Shown: in pieces, positions 44,208-53,528 of the stretch
How the letters are laid out: each line of letters begins with the position of its first letter
How positions within the stretch are numbered: the stretch's first letter is position 1
DNA from: Variovorax boronicumulans NBRC 103145
Lineage (GTDB): Bacteria; Pseudomonadota; Gammaproteobacteria; Burkholderiales; Burkholderiaceae_C
Direction: 5' to 3'
Length of the DNA: 64,000 bases
NCBI RefSeq assembly: GCF_001591345.1
Contig: NZ_BCUS01000013.1
Coordinates: 17,000-80,999 of the forward strand
Program-made: the position numbers and the translations under genes
Notes under the pieces: generated by a model
Seen by the model: only the letters and a program-made list of their open reading frames with translations
Databases searched by the model: none
Told to the model about the DNA's origin: nothing

Positions 44208-44216
44208 GGGCTGCGT

Positions 44217-45239
44217 TCAGAAGGCGTGGTTCACGCCGAGCTGAATGCCCGACGAGCGCTGGCCCGGCACACCGGCCGGCGACGAATCGGCCACCACATA
44301 GACAGCATTGCCGCGGTTGCTGATGCGCGAGTAGGCGCTGTACAGCGTGGTGCGCTTGCTCAGGTGGTGCGCGTAGCCGATGGCGAACTGGCGCGCGGTG
44401 CCGTCGGTCTCGAGGCCGGGGCCGGAGCGCTCGGAGCGCGCGAACGACACGCGGATCTGCCCCGCGCCGACGGGAACCGACGCGCCGATCAGCGCGTTCG
44501 TCTGCCGCTCGCGTCCCAGCCGATGGCGCAGGTAGTTGGCATAGGCCTTGACGACGCCGAAGTCGTAGCTGCCGCCGACGGTCGCCGTGCGGTAGTCGTC
44601 GACGCCGATGGCGGTCTGGCCGTAAGCGGCGGCCACGTTGAGCGGGCCCGACTCGTAGCCCAGCCGCCCGCCGCGGTAGCCGGCGCCCTGCGTGCCTTCA
44701 GCCGCTGCGAACATGAACTGCCCGTACAGGCCGCCGAGGCCGCGCGGCAGAAAGTAGCCGGCCGAGTTGCTGGCGCGAGCCTGCGTGCGGGCGCGGCCCA
44801 GGCCGAGCGGCCAGCCTTCAACGATGTTGCTGCTGCCTCCCACGCCGACCGTGCCGAAGGGCGAGAAGCTCGACACGTTCCAGAACGTGGGCGTGTAGTC
44901 GCGGCCCAGGCGCAGCTCGCCGAGGTCCTTGCTCATCAGGCTCACGGTGGAGCGCCGGCCGAAGCCGCCCTGCGTCTCGCCGGTGTCGGGCAGCACGGCG
45001 GTCTCGAGCCAGAAGCCGGCCGCGAGTCCGCCGCCCAGGTCTTCCACGCCGCGAAAGCCCAGGCGGCTGGGCAGCAGGTAGCCGCCCTGGTCCATAGCTT
45101 TGGCCGAGGCGTTGCCTGCCTTCGAGTAGGTGAAGTTCAGGTCGATGCTGCCGAACACCGTCACGGACGATTGGCCGTGCGCGGCGCTGAGCGCCCCCGC
45201 GGCCGCGAGGGCAAGCAGAAGTTTGTGTGGTTGTCTCAT
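44217..45239 (-). CDS. Gram-negative porin
   Basis: A 340-residue outer-membrane porin of the same family as that at 35893 but shorter. Signal peptide LLLALAAAGALSAAHG, mature start QSSVTVFGSIDLNF, and end VNHAF with the terminal Phe. The eyelet loop is shorter than in the first porin (GRDYTPTFWNVSS...). It is the sixth gene of the operon and is 9 bases from the amidohydrolase gene. Presumably it admits the operon's substrate. Confidence 0.9.
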   Translation of the reverse strand: MRQPHKLLLALAAAGALSAAHGQSSVTVFGSIDLNFTYSKAGNASAKAMDQGGYLLPSRLGFRGVEDLGGGLAAGFWLETAVLPDTGETQGGFGRRSTVSLMSKDLGELRLGRDYTPTFWNVSSFSPFGTVGVGGSSNIVEGWPLGLGRARTQARASNSAGYFLPRGLGGLYGQFMFAAAEGTQGAGYRGGRLGYESGPLNVAAAYGQTAIGVDDYRTATVGGSYDFGVVKAYANYLRHRLGRERQTNALIGASVPVGAGQIRVSFARSERSGPGLETDGTARQFAIGYAHHLSKRTTLYSAYSRISNRGNAVYVVADSSPAGVPGQRSSGIQLGVNHAF

Positions 45240-45273
45240 GTTTTTCTTTCGGAGCGGAGCGGTCGAGGGGTGA

Positions 45274-46260
45274 TCAGCTGTCGATGCGGATGCCGGCGCG
45301 GCGGATGAGCGCGGTGGTCGACACGATCTCTTCGCGCACCTGCTGCGCGAAGGCCTGCTGCGGCATCGGTGCGGCGTCGGCGCCGAGCTTGTCCAGGCGC
45401 GCGCGCACCTCGCTGGTCTTCAGGGCGCGCACGGTCTCGGCATGCAGGTGCGCTACGGTGCGCTCCGGTGTCCTGGCGGCCACGAACATGCCGACCCAGA
45501 ACAGGTGGTCCGCATCGCCGAAGCCGCTTTCGGCGGTGGTCGGCACCTGCGGCAGCAGCGGTGAACGCTTCGGTGCGCCGATGGCCAGCGCGGCGAGCTT
45601 GCCGCCTTGCACCAGCGGGGCGGCCAGCGCCAGCGGCGCCAGGAACCAGTCGAGCCGCCCGCCCATGAGGTCGGTGAGCGCCTGCGGCGTGCCGCGGTAC
45701 GGGATGTGCGCGACCTCGATGCCGGTCGCGATGCGAAATTTCTCGCCTGCGATGTGCGAGGCGCTGCCACTGCCCGAAGAGCCATACACGAACTTCTGCG
45801 GGCCGGCCTTCACCTTGCGCACGAGGTCCTGCAGCGAGGTGAAGCCGCGGTCCGGCGGAACGACCAGCACATTGGGCATCGACGCCAGCATGGTGACCGG
45901 CGTGAAGTCGTTCAGAGTGTCGTACTTGAGCCCGGGGTAGAGCGCGGCGTTGGCCACGTGGCCGGTCGAGTGGATGAGCACCGTGTGGCCGTCGGCCGCG
46001 GCATTGACCACCGCGCTGGCGCCCAGCGTGCCGCCCGCGCCGGGGCGGTTGTCGACCACGCAGGGCTGGCCGAGGGACTGCTGCAGCCGTTCGCCGACGA
46101 TGCGGCCGACCACGTCGGTGGTCGATCCGGCGGTGAAGGGAATGACCAGCTTCACGGGCTGGCTCGGGTAGGCGGGCTGCGCGAAGAGCGTGGCGGGAAG
46201 GGTGGCGATGCCGCCTGCGGCTGCCGTGAGGCGAAGCAATGTCCTGCGATGGATGTCCAT
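45274..46260 (-). CDS. Bug-family substrate-binding protein
   Basis: A 328-residue periplasmic protein. Its N-terminus MDIHRRTLLRLTAAAGG carries an RR pair followed by a hydrophobic stretch, so export by the Tat route is likely. The Bug signatures PVKLVIPFTAGSTTDVVGR and RPGAGGTLGASAVV are present. It lies between the MDR reductase gene and the porin, with 34 bases to the latter. As for the other Bug proteins here, no transporter membrane genes are found; it may be a solute sensor or deliver to distant subunits. Confidence 0.9.
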   Translation of the reverse strand: MDIHRRTLLRLTAAAGGIATLPATLFAQPAYPSQPVKLVIPFTAGSTTDVVGRIVGERLQQSLGQPCVVDNRPGAGGTLGASAVVNAAADGHTVLIHSTGHVANAALYPGLKYDTLNDFTPVTMLASMPNVLVVPPDRGFTSLQDLVRKVKAGPQKFVYGSSGSGSASHIAGEKFRIATGIEVAHIPYRGTPQALTDLMGGRLDWFLAPLALAAPLVQGGKLAALAIGAPKRSPLLPQVPTTAESGFGDADHLFWVGMFVAARTPERTVAHLHAETVRALKTSEVRARLDKLGADAAPMPQQAFAQQVREEIVSTTALIRRAGIRIDS

Positions 46261-46287
46261 CGTTGTCTCCTTGTTGTGCGTGGGGAA

Positions 46288-46309
46288 GGGCCTGCCTGTG
46301 GGCAGGCCC
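46288..46309 (-). terminator. Strong hairpin between MDR and Bug genes
   Basis: GGGCCTGCC, TGTG loop, GGCAGGCCC: a perfect 9-bp stem in the 85-base gap. No U-run follows on the minus strand. It may lower read-through or protect the upstream part of the operon message. Confidence 0.45.
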
Positions 46310-46345
46310 CGAAGTGATGCGCGGGGCAGGGCGCCCCGGGGGCGC

Positions 46346-47335
46346 TCAGGGCGCCAGGACCAGCCGCTCCATCGAGCCTTCGAGCACCTGCAGGTAGGCC
46401 TGGCGCGCGCGGTCCAGCGGCAGCACCGAGCCGTCGTTCACGCCGAAGCCCTGCAGGCTGCCGTCCTCGAAACCGGGCAGCAGCGTGCGAAACACATCCG
46501 CGCACTGGCTGGCCGTGAGCTTCAGGCTGTCGACGCCGAGCATGTGCAGGTCGCGGCGGTAGAACGCCATGATGTCGAAGGGCACGTTGCGGTCGGGCGT
46601 GGAGATCAGGATCTGCGTGCCCCCCACCTTGAGTGCGCCGAGCGCCGCCGCGAAGTAGGGCGAGCCGACGGTGTTGTAGGCGATGTCCACGCCTTTGCCA
46701 TCCGTCATCGACAGCACGGTCTGCGCGATGTCGTCGCGCGTGCCGTCGATCACCTCGACCGGCGCGCTCGCGTGGCCCGTGTACCGCGTGGCGCCGCGTT
46801 CGACGCCGATCACGCGCGCGCCGGCACGCGTGGCCAATTGCACGGTGGCCTGGCCGACCTTGCCGTTCGAGCCCAGCACCAGCACGGTCTGGCCGGGGCC
46901 TGCGAGGTGGGCGCGGCGCAGCCCTTCGTACGCCGTCACGAAAGGCACGCCCACCGTGGCCGCCGAGGCCATCGCGATGCGTTCGGGCTTGGCGACGAGC
47001 GCCGCCACGGGCAGCACGAGGTAGCGCGCATGCGTGCCGTCGCGCGTGATGCCGAGGTCGCCGCCGGTGCCCCAGACGGCGCGGCCGATCCATTCCGACG
47101 GGCCGGCGACGACACGCCCGGCGTAGTCGCGGCCCGGCGTGCGGGGCCAGATGGCGTACGGCATCATGCCCAGCGCCGCTTTGACGTCGCTCGGGTTGAT
47201 CGCCGCGGCGAGGACTTCGACGATGGCGCAGCCGGCCGGTGTCTCGGGCTGTGCGATGTCGACCAGGTCGGGGTTCAGTGCCTCGGGGCTCGGGGCCTTG
47301 GCGCTGAGGCGAAGGGCGCGCGGTGGTGTGCTCAT
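46346..47335 (-). CDS. MDR-family zinc-independent oxidoreductase (quinone-reductase-like)
   Basis: A 329-residue medium-chain dehydrogenase/reductase. The cofactor-binding VLVLGSNGKVGQATVQLA is close to GxGxxG but with the quinone-oxidoreductase form GSNGKVG; the catalytic zinc ligands of alcohol dehydrogenases are not evident. It probably uses NADPH to reduce an enone or quinone-type intermediate. It sits 51 bases after the intradiol dioxygenase gene, whose ring-cleavage products are unsaturated acids, so maleylacetate-like reduction is possible but not shown. Start fixed by the N-terminal PPRALRLSAKAPSPEAL. Confidence 0.85.
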   Translation of the reverse strand: MSTPPRALRLSAKAPSPEALNPDLVDIAQPETPAGCAIVEVLAAAINPSDVKAALGMMPYAIWPRTPGRDYAGRVVAGPSEWIGRAVWGTGGDLGITRDGTHARYLVLPVAALVAKPERIAMASAATVGVPFVTAYEGLRRAHLAGPGQTVLVLGSNGKVGQATVQLATRAGARVIGVERGATRYTGHASAPVEVIDGTRDDIAQTVLSMTDGKGVDIAYNTVGSPYFAAALGALKVGGTQILISTPDRNVPFDIMAFYRRDLHMLGVDSLKLTASQCADVFRTLLPGFEDGSLQGFGVNDGSVLPLDRARQAYLQVLEGSMERLVLAP

Positions 47336-47386
47336 GGTGCGATGTCTCGTGGTGCGAAGTGAAGAGAAGGGAGTGCGTGTGTGTGT

Positions 47387-48307
47387 TCAGGGCAGCGGCG
47401 GCGTGGGCAGGCGCGTTTCGCCGGGCTCCAGCCGCAGCTCGAAGTCGAGGTGGAAGTGGCCCGCGCTGTCGGGTTCGAAATCGCGCAGCAGCGAGCCGAC
47501 CGCGCCGAAGGCCGCGTCGCTGTAGGCGTACGGATCGCGCGCATCGAAGATCTGCGTCGTCAGCACCTTGTGCCCCGGCGCGATGGCAATGAAGTGCAGG
47601 TGCGCCGGTCGCATGTGGCTGCGGTTCTGCAGCGCGAGCAGTTCGCCGCAGGGGCCGTCGGTGGGCACGCCGTAGCCCGAGGGCTGCACGCTCTCGAACC
47701 AGAAGCGGCCGTCGGCGTCGGTCTCGAAGACGGCGCGCAGGTTCATGTCTTCCTGCTCGGGGTCCTGGTTCTCATACAAGCCACTGGGCGCCGCCTGCCA
47801 GGTCTCGATACGGGCACCGGCAATGGGCGTGCCGTCCAGCGACAGCACGCGGCCTTTCACGTGCAGCGTCTCGCCTGCGGTGTCGTCGGTCGCAATGCGC
47901 ACGCCGTTGGGCCGCACCGGCTGGTTCGCGCGCCAGAAGGGGCCGATGAGCGCCGGCTCGGTGCCGCCCGCGGCGAGCACGGCCTTGGCGTCCATCAGCA
48001 GCACCAGCGTGGCCAGGCCGAGGATGTCGGCGAGCAGGATGCCTTCGTGCTTGCGCGGGCCCGTGGCCTGGCCTATGCGCACCATGAAGTCCAGGCCCTT
48101 GAAGAGCTCTTCATAGGTCAGCGTCACTTCCGAGGCGAAGGCGTGCAGGTGACGGATCATCGCGTCGAGCACGGTGCGGGTGCGCGCGTCGTGCGTGCCC
48201 TGGTTGGCGTCCAGCACGGCCTGCAGCAGCGCCTGGGCGTTGGCGGGAATCGAGCGCTGGGCGGTCGGTGCCTCGGTGTCCGTGGGGGTCTCGGCGACAG
48301 AAATCAT
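47387..48307 (-). CDS. Intradiol ring-cleavage dioxygenase (catechol/hydroxyquinol 1,2-type)
   Basis: A 306-residue non-heme Fe(III) enzyme that opens an aromatic ring between two hydroxyls. The iron ligands are all present: Y178 (GLYENQ), Y212 (GYGVPTDGP), H236 and H238 (RPAHLHF). The N-terminal helical dioxygenase_N domain (residues about 20-100) is kept, as in hydroxyquinol and chlorocatechol dioxygenases. CCAGGA precedes the ATG at 48307. In the operon it lies between the Bug gene and the MDR reductase gene. The ring substrate is inferred to be a hydroxylated aromatic; the sequence does not say which. Confidence 0.92.
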   Translation of the reverse strand: MISVAETPTDTEAPTAQRSIPANAQALLQAVLDANQGTHDARTRTVLDAMIRHLHAFASEVTLTYEELFKGLDFMVRIGQATGPRKHEGILLADILGLATLVLLMDAKAVLAAGGTEPALIGPFWRANQPVRPNGVRIATDDTAGETLHVKGRVLSLDGTPIAGARIETWQAAPSGLYENQDPEQEDMNLRAVFETDADGRFWFESVQPSGYGVPTDGPCGELLALQNRSHMRPAHLHFIAIAPGHKVLTTQIFDARDPYAYSDAAFGAVGSLLRDFEPDSAGHFHLDFELRLEPGETRLPTPPLP

Positions 48308-48400
48308 GGGAAGTCCTGGAGAGTGAAGAAAACGAAATCGGCACGGCGCCGCCCGGCACGCATCGACGCACCGCGGGGGCTGAAGGGGGCGTGGGGCCGG

Positions 48401-49435
48401 TTAGTCGGCGCGGATGCGCGCGCGGGTGGCGACGGCGGTCCAGCGCGGCACGTCTTCGGCGACGCGCGCGGCGAGGTCGGCAGGCAGGCTCGCGACCGTC
48501 TCGAAGCCGAGCTCGCGCGTCTGGCGCTGCACCTCATCGAGCGCCAGGATGCGCCGCACCTCGGTGTGCAGGCGCTCGATGGCGGCGATAGGCGTGCCCG
48601 CCGGCGCGAACAGCGCCTGCATGGTCTCGGAGCGGTAGCCGGCAAAGCCCGACTCCGCCACCGTCGGCACCTGCGGCAGTTCGGCCCAGCGCGCGCGGCT
48701 GCCGACGGCCAGCACCCGCAACGTGCCCGCCGCGATGTGGGCCTTGGCGGCCGGCAGTGCGGTCAGTGCGCAATCGACCTGTCCGCCGAGCACCGCCTGC
48801 ACGGCCGGGGCTGCGCCGTTGTAGGGCACGTGCAGCAGCTCGATGCCGGCGCGCTGCCAGAGCAGCTCGCCACCCAGGTGCACGCTGTTGCCCTTGCCGG
48901 GTGTCGAGTAGGTGAGCGCGCCCGGCCGGCGCTTGGCGGCGTCGATCAGCGCCGACAGGCTGGTGAGCGGGCTCGCGGCCGGCACCACGATCACGTCGGG
49001 TGAACTGACGGCGAGCGACACCGGCGCGAACTGGCGCAGCGGGTCGTAAGGGGGCTTGTCGGCGAACAGGGCCGGGTTGGTCACAAAGGCGGACGACACC
49101 AGCAGCAGCGTCTGGCCGTCGGGCGCGGCGCGCGCTACCGAGGCGATGCCGATGTTGCCGCCGGCGCCCACGCGGTTGTCGACGAGCACGGGCTGGCCCA
49201 GCGCTTGTGCGAGCCGCACGCCCACGATGCGCGCGATGATGTCCGAGGTGCCGCCGGCGGCGAAGGGAACGACGATGCGCACGGGGCCCTTGGGGCTCCA
49301 GGCCGGCTGGGCGCGGACAAGGCCGGCGCCCAGCGCCGCGAGCGTCGCGGCGAGGGCGTGTCGCCGGTTCATGCCGTGCGCCACGCCGCATGTCGGTATG
49401 CGGCGTGACGCCTGGATGTCGTGGGGGATTGTCAT
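48401..49435 (-). CDS. Bug-family substrate-binding protein, Tat-type signal
   Basis: A 344-residue Bug/TctC protein. MNRRHALAATLAALGAGLVRA inside the N-terminus is a Tat-like signal. I chose the ATG at 49435 because GGAG lies nine bases before it; a start at 49372, directly at MNRRHAL, would give the more normal signal peptide, and one of the two must be right. Family motifs PVRIVVPFAAGGTSDIIARIV and GAGGNIGIASVAR follow. It is the second gene of the seven-gene operon. The third Bug protein of this region, it is not close to either of the others in sequence. Confidence 0.88.
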   Translation of the reverse strand: MTIPHDIQASRRIPTCGVAHGMNRRHALAATLAALGAGLVRAQPAWSPKGPVRIVVPFAAGGTSDIIARIVGVRLAQALGQPVLVDNRVGAGGNIGIASVARAAPDGQTLLLVSSAFVTNPALFADKPPYDPLRQFAPVSLAVSSPDVIVVPAASPLTSLSALIDAAKRRPGALTYSTPGKGNSVHLGGELLWQRAGIELLHVPYNGAAPAVQAVLGGQVDCALTALPAAKAHIAAGTLRVLAVGSRARWAELPQVPTVAESGFAGYRSETMQALFAPAGTPIAAIERLHTEVRRILALDEVQRQTRELGFETVASLPADLAARVAEDVPRWTAVATRARIRAD

Positions 49436-49496
49436 TTTTTTGTCTCCTCGGGTGGTGCCTATGAGCCTTGCCCAGTTCGCGCGGTCGGCGCGGCGA

Positions 49497-50033
49497 CTAC
49501 TTGCTTTCTGGCGCCGTCTCCTTGATGTAGCCGTCGGTTCCGTAGACCAGGCCGGTGGCCTCTGCAGCCCTGACGACATCCTCGTGCCAGGCGATGCGCC
49601 CGCATTCTTCGTCGGTTCCACCGACGACCGAATACACCACCAGCGCGTGATCGTTCGGATTGCGGAAACCGCGCATCACGCCGATGGGGCACGAGATCAC
49701 GTCCCACTGGTTGAGCATCACGGAGTACTGGCCCTTCTCGCCCCAGATGACCTCCATCTGCCCGTTCAGCGGACAGAAGACTTCCTCGGTCTTGTGTGCG
49801 TGAAGGCTGGCGCCCTGGCCAACCGGGATTTCGATGAAGGTCACGCCGAAGCGGTGGTTGCCTGGAATTGCCGGCTGAACGCCTTTGTTCTCCAGGACGC
49901 CGCGGTTCATGATCTTGTAGATGTTTTTCTTCATCCCCGGCAGCCGACTCTCGATGAAGGTCTCGCCGTAGGGCGCGACCTTGCCCCAGCGGGCGATGCG
50001 GGTGGATTCCATTTCCTGGAGGGTGGGGTCCAT
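49497..50033 (-). CDS. Cupin-domain protein
   Basis: A 178-residue cytoplasmic protein with a single cupin barrel. The metal-binding motif is HAHKTEEVF with the GQMEVIWG strand, and a later His occurs in the second motif region (ACPIGVMRGFRNPNDHALVVYS). It could be a dioxygenase, an isomerase or a sensor. It is the first gene of the operon, so its product may act early in the pathway. ATG 50033 is the Met closest to the conserved start. Divergent from the LysR gene at 50220. Confidence 0.8.
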   Translation of the reverse strand: MDPTLQEMESTRIARWGKVAPYGETFIESRLPGMKKNIYKIMNRGVLENKGVQPAIPGNHRFGVTFIEIPVGQGASLHAHKTEEVFCPLNGQMEVIWGEKGQYSVMLNQWDVISCPIGVMRGFRNPNDHALVVYSVVGGTDEECGRIAWHEDVVRAAEATGLVYGTDGYIKETAPESK

Positions 50034-50151
50034 GTCTATTCCTTGATGCGATGAGGTTCGGATTCGTCGAAAAAGCAGCGGTTTACGTTCTGCGAGGCCC
50101 ACTGTAGGCAACGGTCTTTCATGCGTCCATTACCATTTTTCTAGCGATTCG

Positions 50152-50166
50152 ATAACATTTCGGTAT
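50152..50166. promoter_or_regulatory. LysR-box candidate ATAAC-N5-GGTAT
   Basis: An imperfect dyad (4 of 5 arm positions match) containing the T-N11-A pattern, between the divergent cupin operon and the LysR gene, 54 bases from the LysR ATG. Placement fits; the imperfection keeps confidence low. Confidence 0.35.
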
Positions 50167-50219
50167 GAGGCGCCCGGTGACCATCGGCCGCTCTTGCGGC
50201 AACGATCTGGAACCCCTGC

Positions 50220-51149
50220 ATGGACCTCAGACAGCTTCGGTATTTCGTGGTGCTCGCCACGCAGCAGCACTACGGCCGCGCCTCCGCCGTGCTGCATGTG
50301 GCGCAGCCGGCGCTGAGCCGGCAGATCCGCCTGCTCGAGGAAGAGCTGGGCGTGCGCCTGTTCGAGCGCCACGCGCGCGGCGCGACTCCGACCGAGGAGG
50401 CCGTGTTCCTCATGGAGCGCGCGTCGTTCCTGCTGCGCTATGCCGAGCAGATGAAGCAGGACATGACGGCCCGCCAGCGCGACCCGCGCGGGCCCGTGGC
50501 CATCGGCCTGTCGCCCGCGCTCGCGCTGCTGCTTGCGGTGCCGCTGGCGCGCGCGGTGCGCGAGCAGTTCCCCGATGTGCGGCTGCGCATCGTCGAAGGC
50601 TTCTCGCAATCGCTGCTGGGCATGCTGGAGCAGGGGGCGGTCGATGTCGCGATCCTCAACGGCCCGATGCAGCTGGCCAACGTGCTGGCCACGCCGCTCA
50701 TGACCGAATCGCTGTGCCTCATCGGCCGCACCGACGACACGCGGCTGATGCGCATGACGAAGATCAAGCTGCCCCGGCTGGCAGGCCTGCCGCTGGTGAT
50801 GACGGGCGTGTCCAAGTCGGGTGTGCGGCTCGAGCTGGAGGCCGCGGCGGCACGCGCGGGCGTGGTGTTGAACCCGGTGGTCGAGGTCGAGACCCTGAGC
50901 GTGGCGGCCCGCCTGGTGGAAGAGGGCCTGGGTCTCACGGTCCACTTCGCAGCGGTCGTGCAGGACGAGATCGAGGCCGGCCGGCTGGTCGCGATTCCCA
51001 TCGAGGGGCTGCGGCTGCGCCGCGTGCTGGCCCGCGCTTCCGACCGGCCGCCGTCACGCGCGACCGAAGTGCTCATCGACATCCTGCGCGCCGTGGTGCA
51101 GGAGCGCGTGGACGCGGGACGCTGGCCGCACGCGGTGCTCGATCGCTGA
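50220..51149 (+). CDS. LysR-family transcriptional regulator
   Basis: A 309-residue regulator. HTH at residues 1-45 (MDLRQLRYFVVLATQQHYGR, QPALSRQIRLLEEELG), followed by RLFERHARGATPTEEAVF, and an effector domain of the BenM/CatM-like type. It is divergent from the cupin/dioxygenase operon and is its likely regulator, responding to a pathway intermediate. No SD stronger than AACCC is seen before the ATG, and the N-terminus agrees with family starts. OsmC follows after 38 bases. Confidence 0.92.
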   Translation: MDLRQLRYFVVLATQQHYGRASAVLHVAQPALSRQIRLLEEELGVRLFERHARGATPTEEAVFLMERASFLLRYAEQMKQDMTARQRDPRGPVAIGLSPALALLLAVPLARAVREQFPDVRLRIVEGFSQSLLGMLEQGAVDVAILNGPMQLANVLATPLMTESLCLIGRTDDTRLMRMTKIKLPRLAGLPLVMTGVSKSGVRLELEAAAARAGVVLNPVVEVETLSVAARLVEEGLGLTVHFAAVVQDEIEAGRLVAIPIEGLRLRRVLARASDRPPSRATEVLIDILRAVVQERVDAGRWPHAVLDR

Positions 51150-51187
51150 GCGCGCCAGAATGCTTCATCGCCAACAGGAGCACACCC

Positions 51188-51592
51188 ATGAGCCACACCG
51201 CAACGATCGTCTCCACCGACGTCAATTTCAACCACCGCATCCAAGTCGGCAAGTTCCAGCTCGTGGCGGACGAGCCGGCGTCGCTGGGCGGGCAGGGCGC
51301 GGGGCCGGCGCCCTACGACTACTACCTGGCCGCGCTGTCCGCCTGCACCGCGATCACGCTGCGGATGTACGCCCAGCGCAAGGGCTGGGAGCTGGGCGAG
51401 TTCAAGGCCGAACTGAGCTTCACGAAAGACGCGGACGGCAAGGCGCACATCCACCGCGTGCTGCACGCCAGCGCACCGCTCACCGATGCGCAGTGGAGCC
51501 GGCTGCTCGAGGTGGTGGCCAACACGCCGGTCACGAAGACCATGCGAGAAGGTGCCGAGATCACGAGCGAGCGTGGGGTGGCGGCGGCCTGA
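51188..51592 (+). CDS. OsmC-family protein
   Basis: A 134-residue protein of the OsmC/Ohr family, which reduces organic hydroperoxides. The core APYDYYLAALSACTAITLRMYA is present with one cysteine, but the second cysteine of the peroxidatic pair, expected in the helix near MREGAEITSERG, is missing, so it may lack hydroperoxide reductase activity as in some YhfA-like members. AGGAG lies before the ATG. It follows the LysR gene and is perhaps co-transcribed. Confidence 0.85.
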   Translation: MSHTATIVSTDVNFNHRIQVGKFQLVADEPASLGGQGAGPAPYDYYLAALSACTAITLRMYAQRKGWELGEFKAELSFTKDADGKAHIHRVLHASAPLTDAQWSRLLEVVANTPVTKTMREGAEITSERGVAAA

Positions 51593-51616
51593 TCCAGGCC
51601 GCAGGCGCGGCGCTGT

Positions 51617-52297
51617 TCAGCGCCGCGAGATCACGCGAACGACCGGTTCGCTGTGCACGCGGAAGCCCATGCGCTCATAGATGCGTCGCGCGCCCGCGTT
51701 GCCCTGCATCACATGCAGCACCGGCACTTCGCCACGCTGCATCTGCTGCGCCACCAAGCGCGTGACGAGCCGCTTCGCATAGCCCTTGCCCTGCGCATCG
51801 GGGTGCGTGCAGACACCGCTGATCTCGCGCAGCGTGCTGGCGGCCATGCGTTCGCCGGCCATCGCCACGAGACGGCCGTCGGCGTCGAAGCAGCCGACGT
51901 ACTCGCCGAGTTCGATGGTGCGCGTGGAGAAGGGGCCGGGGCGGGTGAGGTCGGCCAGGGCCAGCACTTGTTCTACATCTGTCGCACCCAGCCGAACGAC
52001 ATCAGGAAGCGTGTCGGCCACGGGCGCAGGCGCGTCCCAGATCATCTTCACGATGACTGACTCCATGTCGACCTGCCAGGTGGACGGCGCGGGGCCCGAC
52101 CAGCCGATGGCATAGAAGTGCTCGTCCGGCGTGCAGTAGGGCAGCAGCGCGTCGAGGTCGGGGTGCAATGCGTCGGCAAAGCCGACGATGGGGGAGAAGC
52201 CTGTGGCGTAGCGGCGTGCGGTCGATGTGCCGGCGGCAAAAGACGCATGCGGGCCCGAAAGGGCGTGCCAGGTGAGGTTGGTGAGGAGGTCTGTCAT
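51617..52297 (-). CDS. GNAT-family acetyltransferase
   Basis: A 226-residue N-acetyltransferase with the acetyl-CoA-binding core in its C-terminal half: HPDAQGKGYAKRLV is the Q/RxxGxG/A motif, followed by VMQGNAGARRIYERMGF, the closing Asn/Tyr part. The N-terminal 80 residues are not part of the core domain. It converges on the OsmC gene. The acceptor is unknown. Confidence 0.88.
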   Translation of the reverse strand: MTDLLTNLTWHALSGPHASFAAGTSTARRYATGFSPIVGFADALHPDLDALLPYCTPDEHFYAIGWSGPAPSTWQVDMESVIVKMIWDAPAPVADTLPDVVRLGATDVEQVLALADLTRPGPFSTRTIELGEYVGCFDADGRLVAMAGERMAASTLREISGVCTHPDAQGKGYAKRLVTRLVAQQMQRGEVPVLHVMQGNAGARRIYERMGFRVHSEPVVRVISRR

Positions 52298-52439
52298 GGG
52301 ACTGGATTCTTTCGGCCTGACAGGGACCGTTTTGCGCCGACCGTTGTGGTGGGGGCGGCGCCTCCTCGTCGGGGGACGAGGAGGTGTGTGTCGCGTCGCA
52401 CGGCGAGGGCAACCTCGCCGGCGTCAGCGACTCAGTGCA

Positions 52440-52838
52440 TCAGCACTTCATGGCCGTGGCTTGTGCGGCGAAGGCGTCGGAAGCGGCCTTGCAGGCAGCG
52501 CCGAGTTGGGCGGCGTTGGCGCCGTAGCTGGCCCAGGTGGCCTTGGTCTGCTCGAGGCTGCCCTTGAGCGCGTCGGCGGCGGCGCCGCTTTGCTTGCCCA
52601 CGCAGGCGCTCACCTTGTCCAGGTACTCCTGGCATTCCTTGGGCACGTCGGCCGATGCCGTCGTGGTGGCTGCAGGCGCGGCAGCAGCCGGTGCGCTGGC
52701 GGCCGGTGCGGGTGCCGGCGTGGCCGGTGCGGTGGCAGCAGGTGCTGCGGGAGCGGCCGGCGCTGCGGGCGTGGACTCTTGCTTCGAGCAAGCGGTGATG
52801 GCGGCAGCCACGAAGATGAGTGCGAGCAGTTTGTTCAT
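52440..52838 (-). CDS. Lipoprotein with Ala/Pro-rich linker and small Cys-rich domain
   Basis: A 132-residue exported lipoprotein. Lipobox ITAC ends at C17. Residues about 22-64 are almost purely Ala, Pro and Thr, a flexible spacer that could cross the periplasm. The C-terminal domain has four cysteines (KECQEY, SACVGK, GAACKA and the terminal MKC), probably two disulfides, resembling DUF5339-type lipoproteins. It lies alone, with about a kilobase of non-coding DNA upstream. Confidence 0.8.
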   Translation of the reverse strand: MNKLLALIFVAAAITACSKQESTPAAPAAPAAPAATAPATPAPAPAASAPAAAAPAATTTASADVPKECQEYLDKVSACVGKQSGAAADALKGSLEQTKATWASYGANAAQLGAACKAASDAFAAQATAMKC

Positions 52839-53507
52839 TTTTTCTTACATGAGCGAGTTGGATGATGTGCCACGCCTCGTGTCCTCCGGCGCGCAGTGCG
52901 CACACCAGGAACGCAAGATTCGGGGCCGGAACAGTATCACCGCGCCCTGTGCAACAGACCCCCGCGAAGGCAGGAATCGGGGGGCTGCAGATGCTCCAAA
53001 AACGTAACAATTATCTTGAATCGTTAAATATTGCCGGGTTAAGCAGTCGAAGCTGCGCGGGCGTACGCAGGGGGCGTGATGGCCCGCCGAACCGGGTGCT
53101 CGACCGGCCTCGCATCTGCAAGCGGATGTTGTTGATTCTTTCGAATTACATCGAAGCGACGAGGCCGCGTGAAGTTTCCTGAAGGCGCGCTGCGGTCCAT
53201 TTCCGGCGTCGACCGAGCGGCCTGCGGTGCCTCTTCAGCGGTCACGCACATGGTTACAACCCCGTGCCGCAGACCCGCTCCTCGCAGCGCGCGGCAGCCG
53301 GCAGGACATGGCCGGACGGGGCTCGGTTCCCGGTCGATCGAATTGCCGCCGGACCCTTGGCTTGTGCATTGCATCAATTAATTTTTATGGCAAAAGTTCT
53401 CATTGCCGGATGGCATGCACATCCTCTTTCAGTTGTGAATCGGTTGCGATGAATTGAGGCGTTGGCGCGCCATTCATGACCAGTGAGTTCTTTGCCATCA
53501 AGGAATA

Positions 53508-53517
53508 GGGAATTCCC
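53508..53517. promoter_or_regulatory. Palindrome GGGAATTCCC
   Basis: A 10-bp perfect palindrome in the AT-richer control region, 12 bp before the next one. Possible binding site; no family can be named. Confidence 0.3.
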
Positions 53518-53528
53518 GCCCCGATTTT

